From: Cryptomeria japonica
Lineage: Eukaryota; Streptophyta; Pinopsida; Cupressales; Cupressaceae
DNA: 64,000 bases
Direction: 5' to 3'
Assembly (NCBI RefSeq): GCF_030272615.1
Contig: NC_081408.1
Span: 59,976,114 to 60,040,113, forward strand
A program made the translations under genes and the position numbers. Positions 12,720-28,294 of the stretch are shown in pieces; positions within the stretch are counted from its first letter, which is position 1; each line of letters opens with the position of its first letter. Under the pieces are notes generated by a model that was not told the origin of the DNA, searched no databases, and saw only the letters and a list, made by a program, of their open reading frames with translations.

Positions 12720-17099
<4,380 letters not shown>

Positions 17100-18167
17100 T
17101 ACACCCACACCTTAATATTTTTTGTGAATGTTAAAATGTTTTATAGAGCCAATTTGGTGTGCGCCAAACTTGGTGCTCTCCAAATTTTGCGTGCACCAAA
17201 TGGATTGCATGTGAAAAATGACAATCTTAGATATTGGACCCGTGATTCTAGCCCACATTCCCTGGTTTTATCTATGATTTTTCTTTGATCATGACAAGGA
17301 AACTCTTTTTTCATGTTGTTGACTTATCATAGAAGCATATTTAGCATATTCCATCACAATTTCACCACCCTTTTTCCGGTTGGACATCGTAGATGACAAA
17401 CATTTGAAGTTTTTGCAGGAATTTTTTTATATGAGGTAATTTTTTTATTTATTTTTACTGAAATGTTTATTATGATTTTTTTTGTTGCTATTTCACTCTC
17501 TCTCACTCTCTCTATCTCCCTATCTCTATTCTTCCTTCCTCTATCACACACTCTCTCTCTCCCTATCTCTATTTTTCCTCCCTCCCCTCCTATTTCTCCC
17601 TCTCTATCTTTATTCTTCCTTTCTCTCTCCCTCCCTCCCTTTGTTCTCTCTCTCTCTCTCACATACACCCACACCTTAATATTTTTTGTGAATGTTAAAA
17701 TGGTTTATAGAGTCAATTTGGTGTGCGCCAAACTTGGTGCTCTCCAAATTTTGCGTGCGCCAAATGGATTGCATGTGAAAAATGACAATCTTAGATATTG
17801 GACCCATGATTCTAGCCCACATTCCCTGGTTTTGTCTACGATTTTTCTTTGATCACGATGAGGAAAATCTTTTTTCATGTTGTTGACTTATCATAGAAGC
17901 ATATTTAGCATATTCCATCACAATTTCACCACCCTTTTGCTGGTTGGATATCGTAGATGACAAACATTTGAAGTTTTTGCAGGAATTTTTTTATATGAGG
18001 TAATTTATTTATTTATTTTTACTGAAATGTTTATTATGATTTTTTTGTTTCTATTTCATAATATACAATTTAACGACATCAATAAGAGAAAAATCTAAGT
18101 AGTCCATATGTTAATGAGACAACAAATCCTATACAATATTTGTGTAGGTATATTTAGAAATCGCCAC

Positions 18168-21100
18168 CATGCCGAGGAAAAGACGACAAAAGCTAACATG
18201 GGAAGAGCGTGAAACTAAGAATGCAAAGATGAGAAAATATGAGGAAAACTCATCAATTAAGGACATTGAACACCATAGAAGAAGACATGCCAATTGAAGA
18301 GCAACGTAAGAGAGATATGGTACTAGAAAAACAAAGAGAACGAATACAAAACCTTCATGCAAAGAGACAATCGATGTCTGAGGTTGATAGCATACCATCT
18401 CTCACATATCAAGTTGAAGGCTCACCATTTGTCACATCTCAAGTTGAAGGAACAACATCTCTCACATCTCAAGTTGAAGGCACACCATTTCTCACATCTC
18501 AAGTTGAAGGAACACCATCTCTCACATATCAAGTTGAAGGCACACCATTTCTCACATCTCAAGTTTAAGGCACACCATCTCTCACTTTTCAAGTTGAAGG
18601 CACACCTTCTATAACATGTCACATTGGAAGTACATCTCAATTTCAATGTACATCATTTTCATTTCTGGTTGAAGGTATGCCATCTATCCCTAATGTTGTT
18701 AACATTCCTAATATTGAGGCAACTCAAACTTTGAGAACACCTCCTAGAATCTTGTGAAGAAAGCCTAAGTATTTGATTGATATTGATACTATTATTTTAC
18801 AACCAATGGTTGATAAGACTCCAAAGAATACTTGTCAAAGATATGATAACCAAATTTGGAAATTGTAATTTGAAAAGTTAAATGAGACTGGAAGATGTCA
18901 ACTATTTATTGAAATGATAAGAAATCTGAAATTTAGGCCCATCATGTGGATTCTTGGGCTAAGAGCATCAGATGATTCAAATGATAAATCAATTGTCAAG
19001 AATCTAATGAGTGTATATGAGAGTGTGGGTTCTAAATCACACATGAAAGATAGCAATGTCACACGACATGTCCTAACATCAACAATAGTAAGCACTCAAA
19101 CCAAGAAATATCGGCTAATTATAAAAACAAATAAAGCAATAAAAATAAGTAGAAAATCTCTAATGAGAGTTGTGGGAAGGCGTGAAAGAGTTGAGGATCT
19201 AAATGATAAATAATTATGGGCATTCTTTGGTAGAGTACCACAAAAAGATAAAGCAATTGTTGAAGCATTGAGATCCTTGATTGAATAATTTTGGAAGACT
19301 AACACAAGGGTCTCTCCTAATCAAAGAGATGTTGTAAGGAGGAGAATTAGTAGTCAAATGTGTGATCCACGTCCGAAGCATTTTTTGGGTATGACTCAAA
19401 CACAATTTTTTGCCAAGTTTTTATACATGTATCCTCAAATTAAAATTAGTCAAAGATTTTTTGAAATGGCAAAGCCTTTTTATGTCAAAATAAATCACAC
19501 ATGCACTACTTGTTGTTGTAGAGTACATATTGAATTTTGTAATCATTATGATGTTTATAGACATACATGTGTAGATTTGCATACTAATAATATTTCGTAG
19601 GAATGCAGCATAAAGGCTCCACCTAGATCTTCAACAACAATTTTACAGTAAAGTATGCTTGGATGGCACATGTGTTCATTGCGGTGACTTGAAAAATTTG
19701 CCAATGTGTGAACATATGGATAGTACACATGTTATTGGGAATGGACTAGTGGGATTTGGAAAATATAAGATGGTGGCCTATAGTGTAAAAGAAGGAAAAG
19801 AAGCAAAAAGGTGTGATTTTGTCATTGAAAAGATTCCAATGTATCGTTTTGTGGGCATTTTTTGTGAGAAAATATTATATGAGTATGAAAGGCATACCCA
19901 TAGAGCTCAATGGTTGGACTTGCAATTCAAGGTATGCAAGGACACATTTCCACTTGATATCATCATTTCGGTTGTTGACTTCGCAGAGAACTACACACTA
20001 AAGTCATAGAATGAGGTTCAATCCTAGTATTACAACTCCATAAAGGTTGCTATATTTGTGCATATAGCATTCATGCATGATGTTGATAGCACAAATGAAA
20101 ATAGGAATATTTTGAGGGAGTATCACTTCTATATTAGCGATGATCACTCACATTTTACTGAGTTTGTGCAAGGTTTCTTTCAGATGTTCTACCATAATTT
20201 GGCTAGTAGGGGTATTTCATTTTGGCAACACATTATATGGTCAAATAATTGTGCCTCACAATTCAAGAACTCTCAGATGTTTTATTGGTTAATAAGAATG
20301 CATAAGAGCACTAGTGTTCAACATATGTGTAATTTTTGTGATGTTGGGCATGAAAAAGGGGAGCATGATGGTGCATGAGCATGTATCAAAAGAGCCTTGG
20401 AACAAGAAGAGTTAAAGTATATAGATAAAGAGAAGTTGATAGATACAAGAACTATTTTCGAGTGGTGTAATGCTACAATAGGTTCAGGTAATCAAGGTGA
20501 TTCTTGAGTTCATAGATTTTTTTGGTTGATAGATGATACTAACATTGCAAAATATGAGGATTGTTGTACATTGATGGGATCAAGTGAGCTACACTCTTTT
20601 AGAAGCTCTAATGCAGGTTCATGGACTATACATATGCGACATATGTTGTAATTTTGTTCATCATGAGCAAATGAATCATGGAACGAGTGTGAGTCAAAGG
20701 AGTGGGTCAATGAATGGTGTACACGAACTCTGATCCCACTTGAGACATATCGACTCTCGACAACATTGCAACACACAAATGGAAGCATCAGTTGACTTTG
20801 ACCATGTCTCAAATCTAGTCCAACTAGGTAAATTATCTACATACATATTTAATAAAATTCATTTTATATCTATTTGTTCACTCTATTCATGTACATAAAT
20901 ACAAATATGATTGCAGGGCATGTTTATGCAATTATTGCAATTGAAGACAATGAAGAAGGAAGAAATTATTATCTATGTCATTGTGCAGAGGAAAAAAAGA
21001 AAGTGGATGGCCCTGTGGTAGATGGTGAAAACATTGAATACCCTACAAGATCAGTTGTTGTTACTGGTACATGGCTTAGGAGGTACCAATTGAAGAAATC

Positions 21101-21209
21101 TAACTTGTGGTTATTTGAGGACTTTGAGACACATAGAAAGATTATTCATTATTCAAATCTTGTGGTGGCATCAAATGTTCACTTGACTAAATATGGGGTA
21201 GAGCACTAA
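18168..21209 (+). pseudogene. Broken gene resembling a DDE-type transposase (DFAENY ... CASQFKNS ... GHEKGEHDGA)
   Basis: The frame opens at 18168 in a strong start context (GCCACCATG) with MPRKRRQKLTWEERE. It then shifts frame near 18230 and again near 19610, with several stops. In order the pieces show a basic N-terminus, the minisatellite-coded TSQVEGTPFL repeats (18390-18612), a region with CTTCCC and CVHCGDLKNLPMCEH cysteine/histidine motifs (about 19500-19710), and then VVDFAENYTLKS, YISDDHSHFTEFVQ, IIWSNNCASQFKNS and VGHEKGEHDGA (19960-20380). The acidic residues in these blocks are placed like a transposase triad. A GT-AG intron at 20828-20916 joins ...NLVQLG to HVYAIIAIEDNEEGRNYYL, ending at 21209. 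Similar unnamed proteins exist in eukaryotes as far as I recall, but I cannot assign a superfamily. Confidence 0.6.
18390..18612. repeat. 30-bp coding minisatellite, about seven copies
   Basis: A unit like CTCACATCTCAAGTTGAAGG plus ten more bases repeats head to tail. In the gene's frame it gives alternating TSQVEGTPFL and TYQVEGTPSL. The phase is kept at 30 bp, so the repeats expanded while the frame was read or by chance in multiples of three. A stop at 18566-18568 interrupts it. Confidence 0.85.
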
Positions 21210-21693
21210 ACCAAAACCTTTGGAAGGTTCGTGAGTCTGACCATGAGGCAATTCTTTACAAGATAAAGAGTAGAGCGGATCAAGATGGTTTATTGAATTG
21301 AATGTAAATGCAATAAATTAAACTATAATATAAAGCTTATTTGAATATATGTACATGTGACCTGTATATTTATACAAATGAAATATTTGCGGCATTGTAA
21401 TATTAAATGTCATTATGAGATACTTCTGTGAAATATATTTTTGTTTAACAATGATTAAGAAACTAGGTGTTATGTAGTTATAGTTATGTGATTTTTGAAT
21501 GAAAAAGTGGTAGAAATCAAGACTTATATTATATGTTACACTTATAATATTGTTAAATGGAAAGAGTGAATGCTAAAATAATAAGATATTTTATCACATA
21601 TTCAATAATTAAAGTCATATTACTAGCACAAACAAATTCTCAAATTAACCATTTTAGAACATTAATATTTAGAGGGAACTAGAAAATAAAGAT
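21210..21693. other. AT-rich spacer
   Basis: Likely 3' flank of the broken transposase-like gene. No motif beyond AT-richness seen. Confidence 0.4.
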
Positions 21694-24600
21694 TGCAAAA
21701 TAGTACAACTTTCATTTCGCTCATTGTGGCAACAAACTGTCAGCATGAGCATGTACAGATGGTCGGTTTTACACTTGGTATGCCCTTGTTTTTCTCCCCA
21801 ATTCACCTGATCATTCTAAACCACACCTTAGTGACACTTTCCTTTGAGCGCTCAAAGTGTGAAAAACTGTCAAACTTTGACGTCACATAACTCAGAGCCC
21901 GTGGCATGTGTTGATGATTCGTTTGAATCTATGGGGTTGTGTGGTGGACAAATACAAAAACCTATCCCTCTTTTGGACAACCCAATTCCATTTTCTCGTG
22001 GTGAGACTTTTTCTGTCACACTAAAAACTGTCAAATGCATTTAGTGCAAGGTGGAAAAATAAAGAAACTTTCATTCCGCTCGTCATGGCAATGAACCGTC
22101 AGGGAAAGTGCATCTGGTTTTATGCTAAGTATGCCCTTGTTTCACTCCCCAAGTTGCCCGATCATTTTGAGCCACACCTTAGCGACGATTTCCCTTGAGT
22201 GCTCAAAGTGTGAAAAAACATCAAACTTTGACGTCGCATAACTCAGAGCCCGTGGCATATGTGGATGAGACGTTTGAACCTATAGGGTCATGTGGTGGAT
22301 GAATACAAAAATGTCTCCCACTTTTGGACAAATCATTTCCATTTTCTCATGGTGAGACTAAAAAACGTCACATGCATTCAGTGAAAGGTGGCAAAATAGC
22401 ATAACTCATGGAAACAAACCATCAATGAAAATGTGTCTGATTGGCCATTTTTACGCTAGGTATGCCCTTTTTTTCTCTCCCCAAGTCTCCTGATCATTCT
22501 AAGCCACACCTTAGTGATGCTTTCCTTTGAGCGCTCAAAGTGTGAAAAAATGTCAAACTTTGGCGTCGTGTAACTCGGAGCCCATGACACATGTGGATGA
22601 TCCATTTGGACAATTCCATTTTCTCATGGCGAGACTTTTTCTGTTGCACTAAAATCCATCAAATGCATTTAGTGCAAGGTGGCAAAATAGCACAAGTTTC
22701 ATTTCGCTCATCATGGAAATGAACCGTCAGTGCGAGCACATCCAAGTGGATGGGTTTACACTAGGTATGCCCTTATTTTTTTCCCCAAAGTCTCCCGATC
22801 TTTCTGAGCCACACCTTAGCAATGCTTTCCCTTGAGTGCTCAAAGTGTGAAAAACTGCCAAACTTTGACGTCGCATAACATGGAGCCCGTCGCATGTGTG
22901 GATAAGTCATATGAACCTACGGGGTCATGTGGTGGACAACTACAAAAATCTCTCCCGCTTTTGGATAACTCAATTCCATTTTCTCAAGGTGAGACTTTTT
23001 TTGTTGCACTAAAAATCATCAAATGCATTCAGTGAAAAGTGGCAAAATAGCATAACTTTCATTCTGCTCATCGTGGCAATGAACCGTCTGTGCGAGTGCA
23101 TCCTGGTGGTTTGGTTTACCCTAGGTATGCCCTTTTTTTTCTCCCCAAGTCACCCAATCATTCTGAGCCACACCTTAGCGACGCTTTCCTTTGAGCGCTC
23201 AAAGTGTGAAAAATCATCAAACTTTGACGTCGCATAACTCAGAGCTCATGGAATGTGTGGGCAAGTTGTCTAAACCTACGGGGTTGTGTATTGGATGACT
23301 TCAAGAACCTATCCCTCTTTCAGACAACTCAAATCCATTTGCTCATGGTGAGACTTTTTCTATCACACTAAAAATCATCAAATGCATTTAGTGCAAGGTG
23401 GCAAAATAGCACAACTTTCATTCCACTCGTCATGGAAATGAACCATCAATGCAAGTGCATCCAAGTGGATTGGTTTATGCTAGGTAGGCCCTTGGTTCAC
23501 TCCCTAAGTCACCCAACCATTTCGAGCCACACCTTAGCGATGCTTTCCCTTGAGCTCTCAAAGTGTGAAAAACTGTCAAACTTTGACGTCACGTAAATCA
23601 GAGTCCGTGGCACATTTGTACAAGCCATCTAAACCTACAAGGTGATGTCATGGATGACTACAAAAACCTCTCCCTCTTTCAGACAACTCAATTCCATTTG
23701 CTCGTGGTGACACTTTTTCTGTTGCACTAAAAACTGCCAAATGCATTCAGTGAAAGGTGGCAAAAATAGCATAAATCTCATTCCGCTTGTCGTGGTAACA
23801 AACCATCAATGCGAATGCATCCAGGTGGTTAGTTTTATTCTAGGTATGCCCTTGTTTTTCTCCCAAAGTTGCCCAATCATTCTGAGCCACTCCTTAGTGA
23901 CGCTTTCCTTTGAGCGCTCAAAGTGTAAAAAACTGTCAAAATTTGACGTCAGATAACTTGGAGCCCGTGGCACATGTGGATGCATCGTCTGAACCTATAG
24001 GGTCATGTGGTGGATAAATAAAAAAAAATCTCCCTCTTTTGGATAACTCAATTCCATTTTCTCGTGGTGAGACTTTTTCTGTCACACTAAAAATCGTCAA
24101 ATGCATTTAGTGCAAAGTGGCAAAATAACATAACTTTCATTCTGCTCGTCGTGGAAACAAACTATTAGTGTGAGCACATCTGGGTGGTCAGGTTTACTCT
24201 AGGTATACTTTTGTTTCTCTCCCCAAGTTGCCCGATCATTCTGAGCCACACCTTAATGACGCTTTCCCTTGAGCGCTCAAAGTGTGAAAAACCATCAAAC
24301 TTTGATGTCACGTAACTCGGATCTCATGGCACGTGTGGATGATTCATCTGAATCTACAGGATCATGTGGTGAACAACTACACCTCTCTCTCTTTTGGACA
24401 ACTAAATTCCATTCGCTCGTGGTGAGACTTTTTATGTTGCACTAAAAACTGTCAAATGCATTTAGTGAAAGGTGGCAAAATAGCATAACTTTCATTCTTC
24501 TTGTCGTGGCAACAAACTGTCAAAACAAGCATGTTTGAGTGGTCAGGTTTACTCTAGGTATGCCCTTGTTTCACTCCCCAAGTTTCCTGATCATTTCGAG

Positions 24601-26644
24601 CCACACCTTAGTGACACTTTCCTTTGAGCGCTCAAAGTGTGAAAAACTGTCAAAATTTTATATCGCATAACTCAAGGCACGTGGCACATGTGGACAAGAT
24701 ATCTAAATATACAAGGTTGTGTGGTGGAAGAATACAAAAATATCTCCCTCTTTCAAACAACTCAATTCCATTTGCTCGTGGTAAGACTTTTTCTGTCGCA
24801 CTAAAAATCGTCAAATGCAATTAGTGAAAGGTGGCAAAATACCACAACTTTTGTTCTGATCGTCATGGAAACAAACCGTCAACATGAATGGGTACAGGTG
24901 GCCGATTTTATGCTAGGTATTCCTTTGTTTCACTCCCCAAATTGCCTGATTATTCTGACCCACACCTTAGCGACGCTTTCCCTTGAGTGCTCAAAGTGTG
25001 AAAAAATGTCAAACTTTGACGTTGCGTAACTCAGAGCCCATGGAACATGTGGATGATTCATCTAAACCTATGAGGTTGTGTGGTGGATGAATACAAAAAC
25101 CTCTCCCTCTTTTTGACAACTCAATTCCATTTTCTCATGGTGAGACTTTTTCTATTGCACTAAAAACTGTCAAATGCATTTAGTGAAAGGTGGAAAATAG
25201 CATAACTTTCATTCTGCTCATCGTGGAAATGAACCATCAGTGCGAGTGCATCTAGGTGGTTGGGTTTAAGTTAGGTATTCCCTTGTTTTTCTCCCCAATT
25301 CACCCGATCATTATGAGCCACACCTTAGCGACGCTTTCCTTTGAGCGCTCAAAGTGTGAAAATCATCAAACTGTGATGTCACGTAACTCGGAGCCCATGG
25401 CATGTGTGGATGAACTATTTGAACCTACGAGGTCATGTGGTGGATGACTATAAAACGTCTCCCACTTTCGGATAACTCAATTTCATTTTCTTGTGGTGAG
25501 ACTTTTTTTGTCGCACTAAAAACCGTCAAATGCATTTAGTGCAAGGTGGCAAAATAGCACAACTTTCATTCCGCTCGTCATGGCAATGGACTGTCAATGC
25601 GAGCACGTCTGAGTGGCCAGTTTTATGCTAGGTGTGCCCTTATTTTTCTCACCAAGTCGCATGATCATTCTGAGCCACACCTTAGCGATGCTTTCTCTTG
25701 AGTGCTCACAGTGTGAAAAATCATCAAACTTTGATGTCACATAACTCGAATCCCATGGCACATGTGGATGGGTCACCTAAACCTATGGGGTCATGTGGTG
25801 GACAACTACAAAAAACTCTCCCTCTTTTAGACAACTCAATTCAATTTTCTCGTGGTGAGACTTTCTATTGCACTAAAAACCATCAAATGCATTCGGTGAA
25901 AGGTGACAAAATAGCATAAATTTTGTTCCACTCGTCGTGGCAATGAACCATCAGCACGAGCATGTCTGGGTGGCCTATTTTATGCTAGGTATGTCCTTAT
26001 TTCACTCCCCAAGTTGCCCAATCATTCTGAGCCACACCTTAGTGACGCTTTCCTTTGAATGCTCAAAGTGTGGAAAATCGTCAAACTTTCATGTCGCGTA
26101 ACTCAAAGCTCATGGCATGTTTGGATGAGTCATTTGAACCTACTGGGTCATGTGGTGGACAACTACAAAAACCTCTCCTGCTTTTGAACAACTCAATTCC
26201 ATTTGCTCGTCATGAGACTTTTTCTGTTGCACTAAAAACCGTCAAATGCATTTAGTGAAAGGTGCCAAAATAGCACAACTTCCGTTCCACTCGTCATGGC
26301 AATGAACCATCAGTGCGAGCGGGTCCGGGTGATTAGGTTTATGCTAAGTGTACCCTTGTTTCACTCACCAAGTCGCCCGATCATTTTGAGCCACACCTTA
26401 GCGACACTTTCCTTTGAGCGCTCAAAGTGTAACAAAGCCGTCAAACTTTTACGTTGCGTAACTCGGAGCCCATGGCACATGTGGATGATTTGTCTAAATC
26501 TATGGGATTGTGTGGTGGACGACTACAAAAACCTATTCCTCTTTCAGAGAACTCAATTTCATTTGCTCGTGGTGAGACTTTTTTTGTCGCACTAAAAACC
26601 TTCAAATGCATTCAGTACAAGGTGGCAAAATAGAACAACTTTCG
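21694..26644. repeat. Satellite array, 14 monomers of ~359 bp
   Basis: The conserved core GAGCGCTCAAAGTGTG begins at 21846, 22197, 22529, 22834, 23193, 23552, 23912, 24271, 24625, 24984, 25343, 25700, 26057 and 26416. Most spacings are 354-360 bp; the first three are shorter because of deletions. All monomers face the same way. Monomers differ mainly at CpG-derived positions (TCGTCG, TCATCG, TCGTCATG; CCGTCAAA, CCATCAAA, CTGTCAAA), as expected if heavily methylated DNA loses CpG. Short frames in it are not genes. The array stops inside a monomer at 26644, where a large element is inserted, and continues at 35732. Confidence 0.95.
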
Positions 26645-26673
26645 GGTATGTGCAAGATCATGGGGGGCCAAAA
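26645..26673. repeat. Left terminal inverted repeat of the 9.1-kb element
   Basis: Starts GGTATGTG and ends GCCAAAA. It pairs with 35703-35731 with four mismatches in 29 bases. Confidence 0.85.
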
Positions 26674-26761
26674 AATGGCAATGGACAAACAAATGCATTT
26701 TCAACCTTTCCAAACATGCCAAAGTCCTCTTTGACTTTTTGTTTGGGTCGAGAAAAATTTG

Positions 26762-26790
26762 AATTTGGTTTGGTAATACCAAACCAAATT
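26762..26790. repeat. 13-bp perfect palindrome arms with 3-bp loop
   Basis: AATTTGGTTTGGT, loop AAT, then ACCAAACCAAATT. It lies about 120 bp inside the left end of the 9.1-kb element and could fold into a hairpin. Confidence 0.85.
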
Positions 26791-26801
26791 AGATATCTGA
26801 T

Positions 26802-26885
26802 TTGTGATGTCACTATTGTGATGTCACCATTGTGATGTCACTATTATGATTTCACCATTGTGATGTCACTATTGTGATATCATAC
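26802..26885. repeat. Six tandem 14-bp units containing TGATGTCA
   Basis: The unit TTGTGATGTCACTA alternates with TTGTGATGTCACCA. Each contains TGATGTCA, close to the TGACGTCA-type bZIP site. Subterminal repeats of this kind can bind a transposase or a host factor, but that is inference from position only. Confidence 0.8.
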
Positions 26886-26889
26886 TTTT

Positions 26890-27110
26890 CAAATCAGATA
26901 AATTGGATATCCGATTTTATCAACATAAAAAAATATAGTTTAGTAAAATGGGCATTACTTTTGTGTTTCTTATCGAAATTTTGATTTTTTATAGATGATG
27001 GAAAGGTAATTCATAGACCTATCAAAAGGATGAGGTAGTTTGATGATATTATAGACCCAAAATTAATTATAATAATTTTAAGTTAGTCCTTCAATTTTAA
27101 AACTTTAATT
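26890..27110. repeat. Left inner inverted arm of the 9.1-kb element
   Basis: Aligns in inverted orientation with 34620-34855. The block 26934-27016 matches the reverse complement of about 34710-34792 at roughly 80 percent by eye, including ATTTTGATTTTTTA and GGAAAGGTAATT. A GATATCCGATTTTAT motif also occurs in both arms. Confidence 0.7.
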
Positions 27111-27139
27111 ACTCACAAATTTTGCATACAAAGTCTCAT

Positions 27140-28290
27140 TTTTTTTTTCCTATCACCTCCTTTATCTATCACTTGTCTATCTATATTTATATAATATATT
27201 TTATATATCTCTTTCTTCTCTACTTAAGTCACTTATTTTCTCATTCCATGTAGATAAATAAATTCCCAAGTTACATGCATCTCTGCATATATCTTCATCT
27301 TTCTATTCACATCTCTCCCTCTCCCACTCCATCATTGTCACTCCTTATTTCTATATTTCTCTCTAATAATCTCTCTTCTCTCTATTTATCTCCCTTCTTT
27401 ACCTTATCCTACTTATACTTATATATTAATTATCTCTACCACCTCCTTTCTCTCCCTATCTTGTCCCCTCTCTCTCTCTATCCCTATAGATCTATCTTCA
27501 TGTATATTTATATCTCATTATCTCTAAATCTCACTTATTCACTCCATCTCTCCCTCCATTTGTCTTACTCTCTCTATCACATTCTATCCATATCTATCTC
27601 TATCTCCATCTTAACATCTCCATCTCTTTCCCTATCAATCTCTCTTTTTATATGTTCCTCTATCTTTATATATATTCCTCTATACATGATTAATCTACTT
27701 CTCTGTCTCTTCCTCTATCGCCCTCTTGAAGTATCTTTCCCTTTCTCTACTTTTATCTCTTTATTTACTCCATCTTTATATATCTTTTTCTCTCTCCCCA
27801 CATCCTTCTCTATAGTACCTTTATATATCTCTATATCTTCATCTTTTTCTCTCTCCCTCTCTATCTATCCCTATCTATAATCTCTATCTCTCTTTCTCAC
27901 TCTCTTGCACTATCTATCTATCTCTATCTATCGATATTTCTCTTCCTTTATATCTGTCTATCTCTTCCTTTTTTTATCTCTCTCTTTACCCCTCTCTATC
28001 CATTTTCTCCATCTCTTCATATATTTATCTTTTTCTTTACCTCTCTCTTTCTCTATATCTATTCACCTCCCTCTCCCTTATCTTCATTTTTTATCTCTAT
28101 CTCCCTCTCTCCTTTTCAATATCTAGATTTGTCTACCTCTTTCTATCCATCCTTGTCCTTTAGTTTTTCTCCCTCTCACTTCATACTCCTTAATATATAT
28201 ATCTATATTTATGTCCTTGTCCTTTAGTTCTTTTCCATCTCTTTAGTTCTTCATCTCTCTTCACCCTTATATCTCTTCTTATTTGAAAAT
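27140..28290. repeat. Left pyrimidine-rich tract of the 9.1-kb element
   Basis: About 1.15 kb of TCTCT/TATCTC text with A interruptions. Long frames here (for example 201 codons from 27275) are low complexity. It is similar in style to, but more degenerate than, the tract at 12.7-17.1 kb. Confidence 0.85.
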
Positions 28291-28294
28291 TAGT

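Noticed and set aside
21844-26595. Repeated frames MSAQSVKN... in the satellite
   Set aside because: The same non-coding monomer read in one frame; stops within every monomer.
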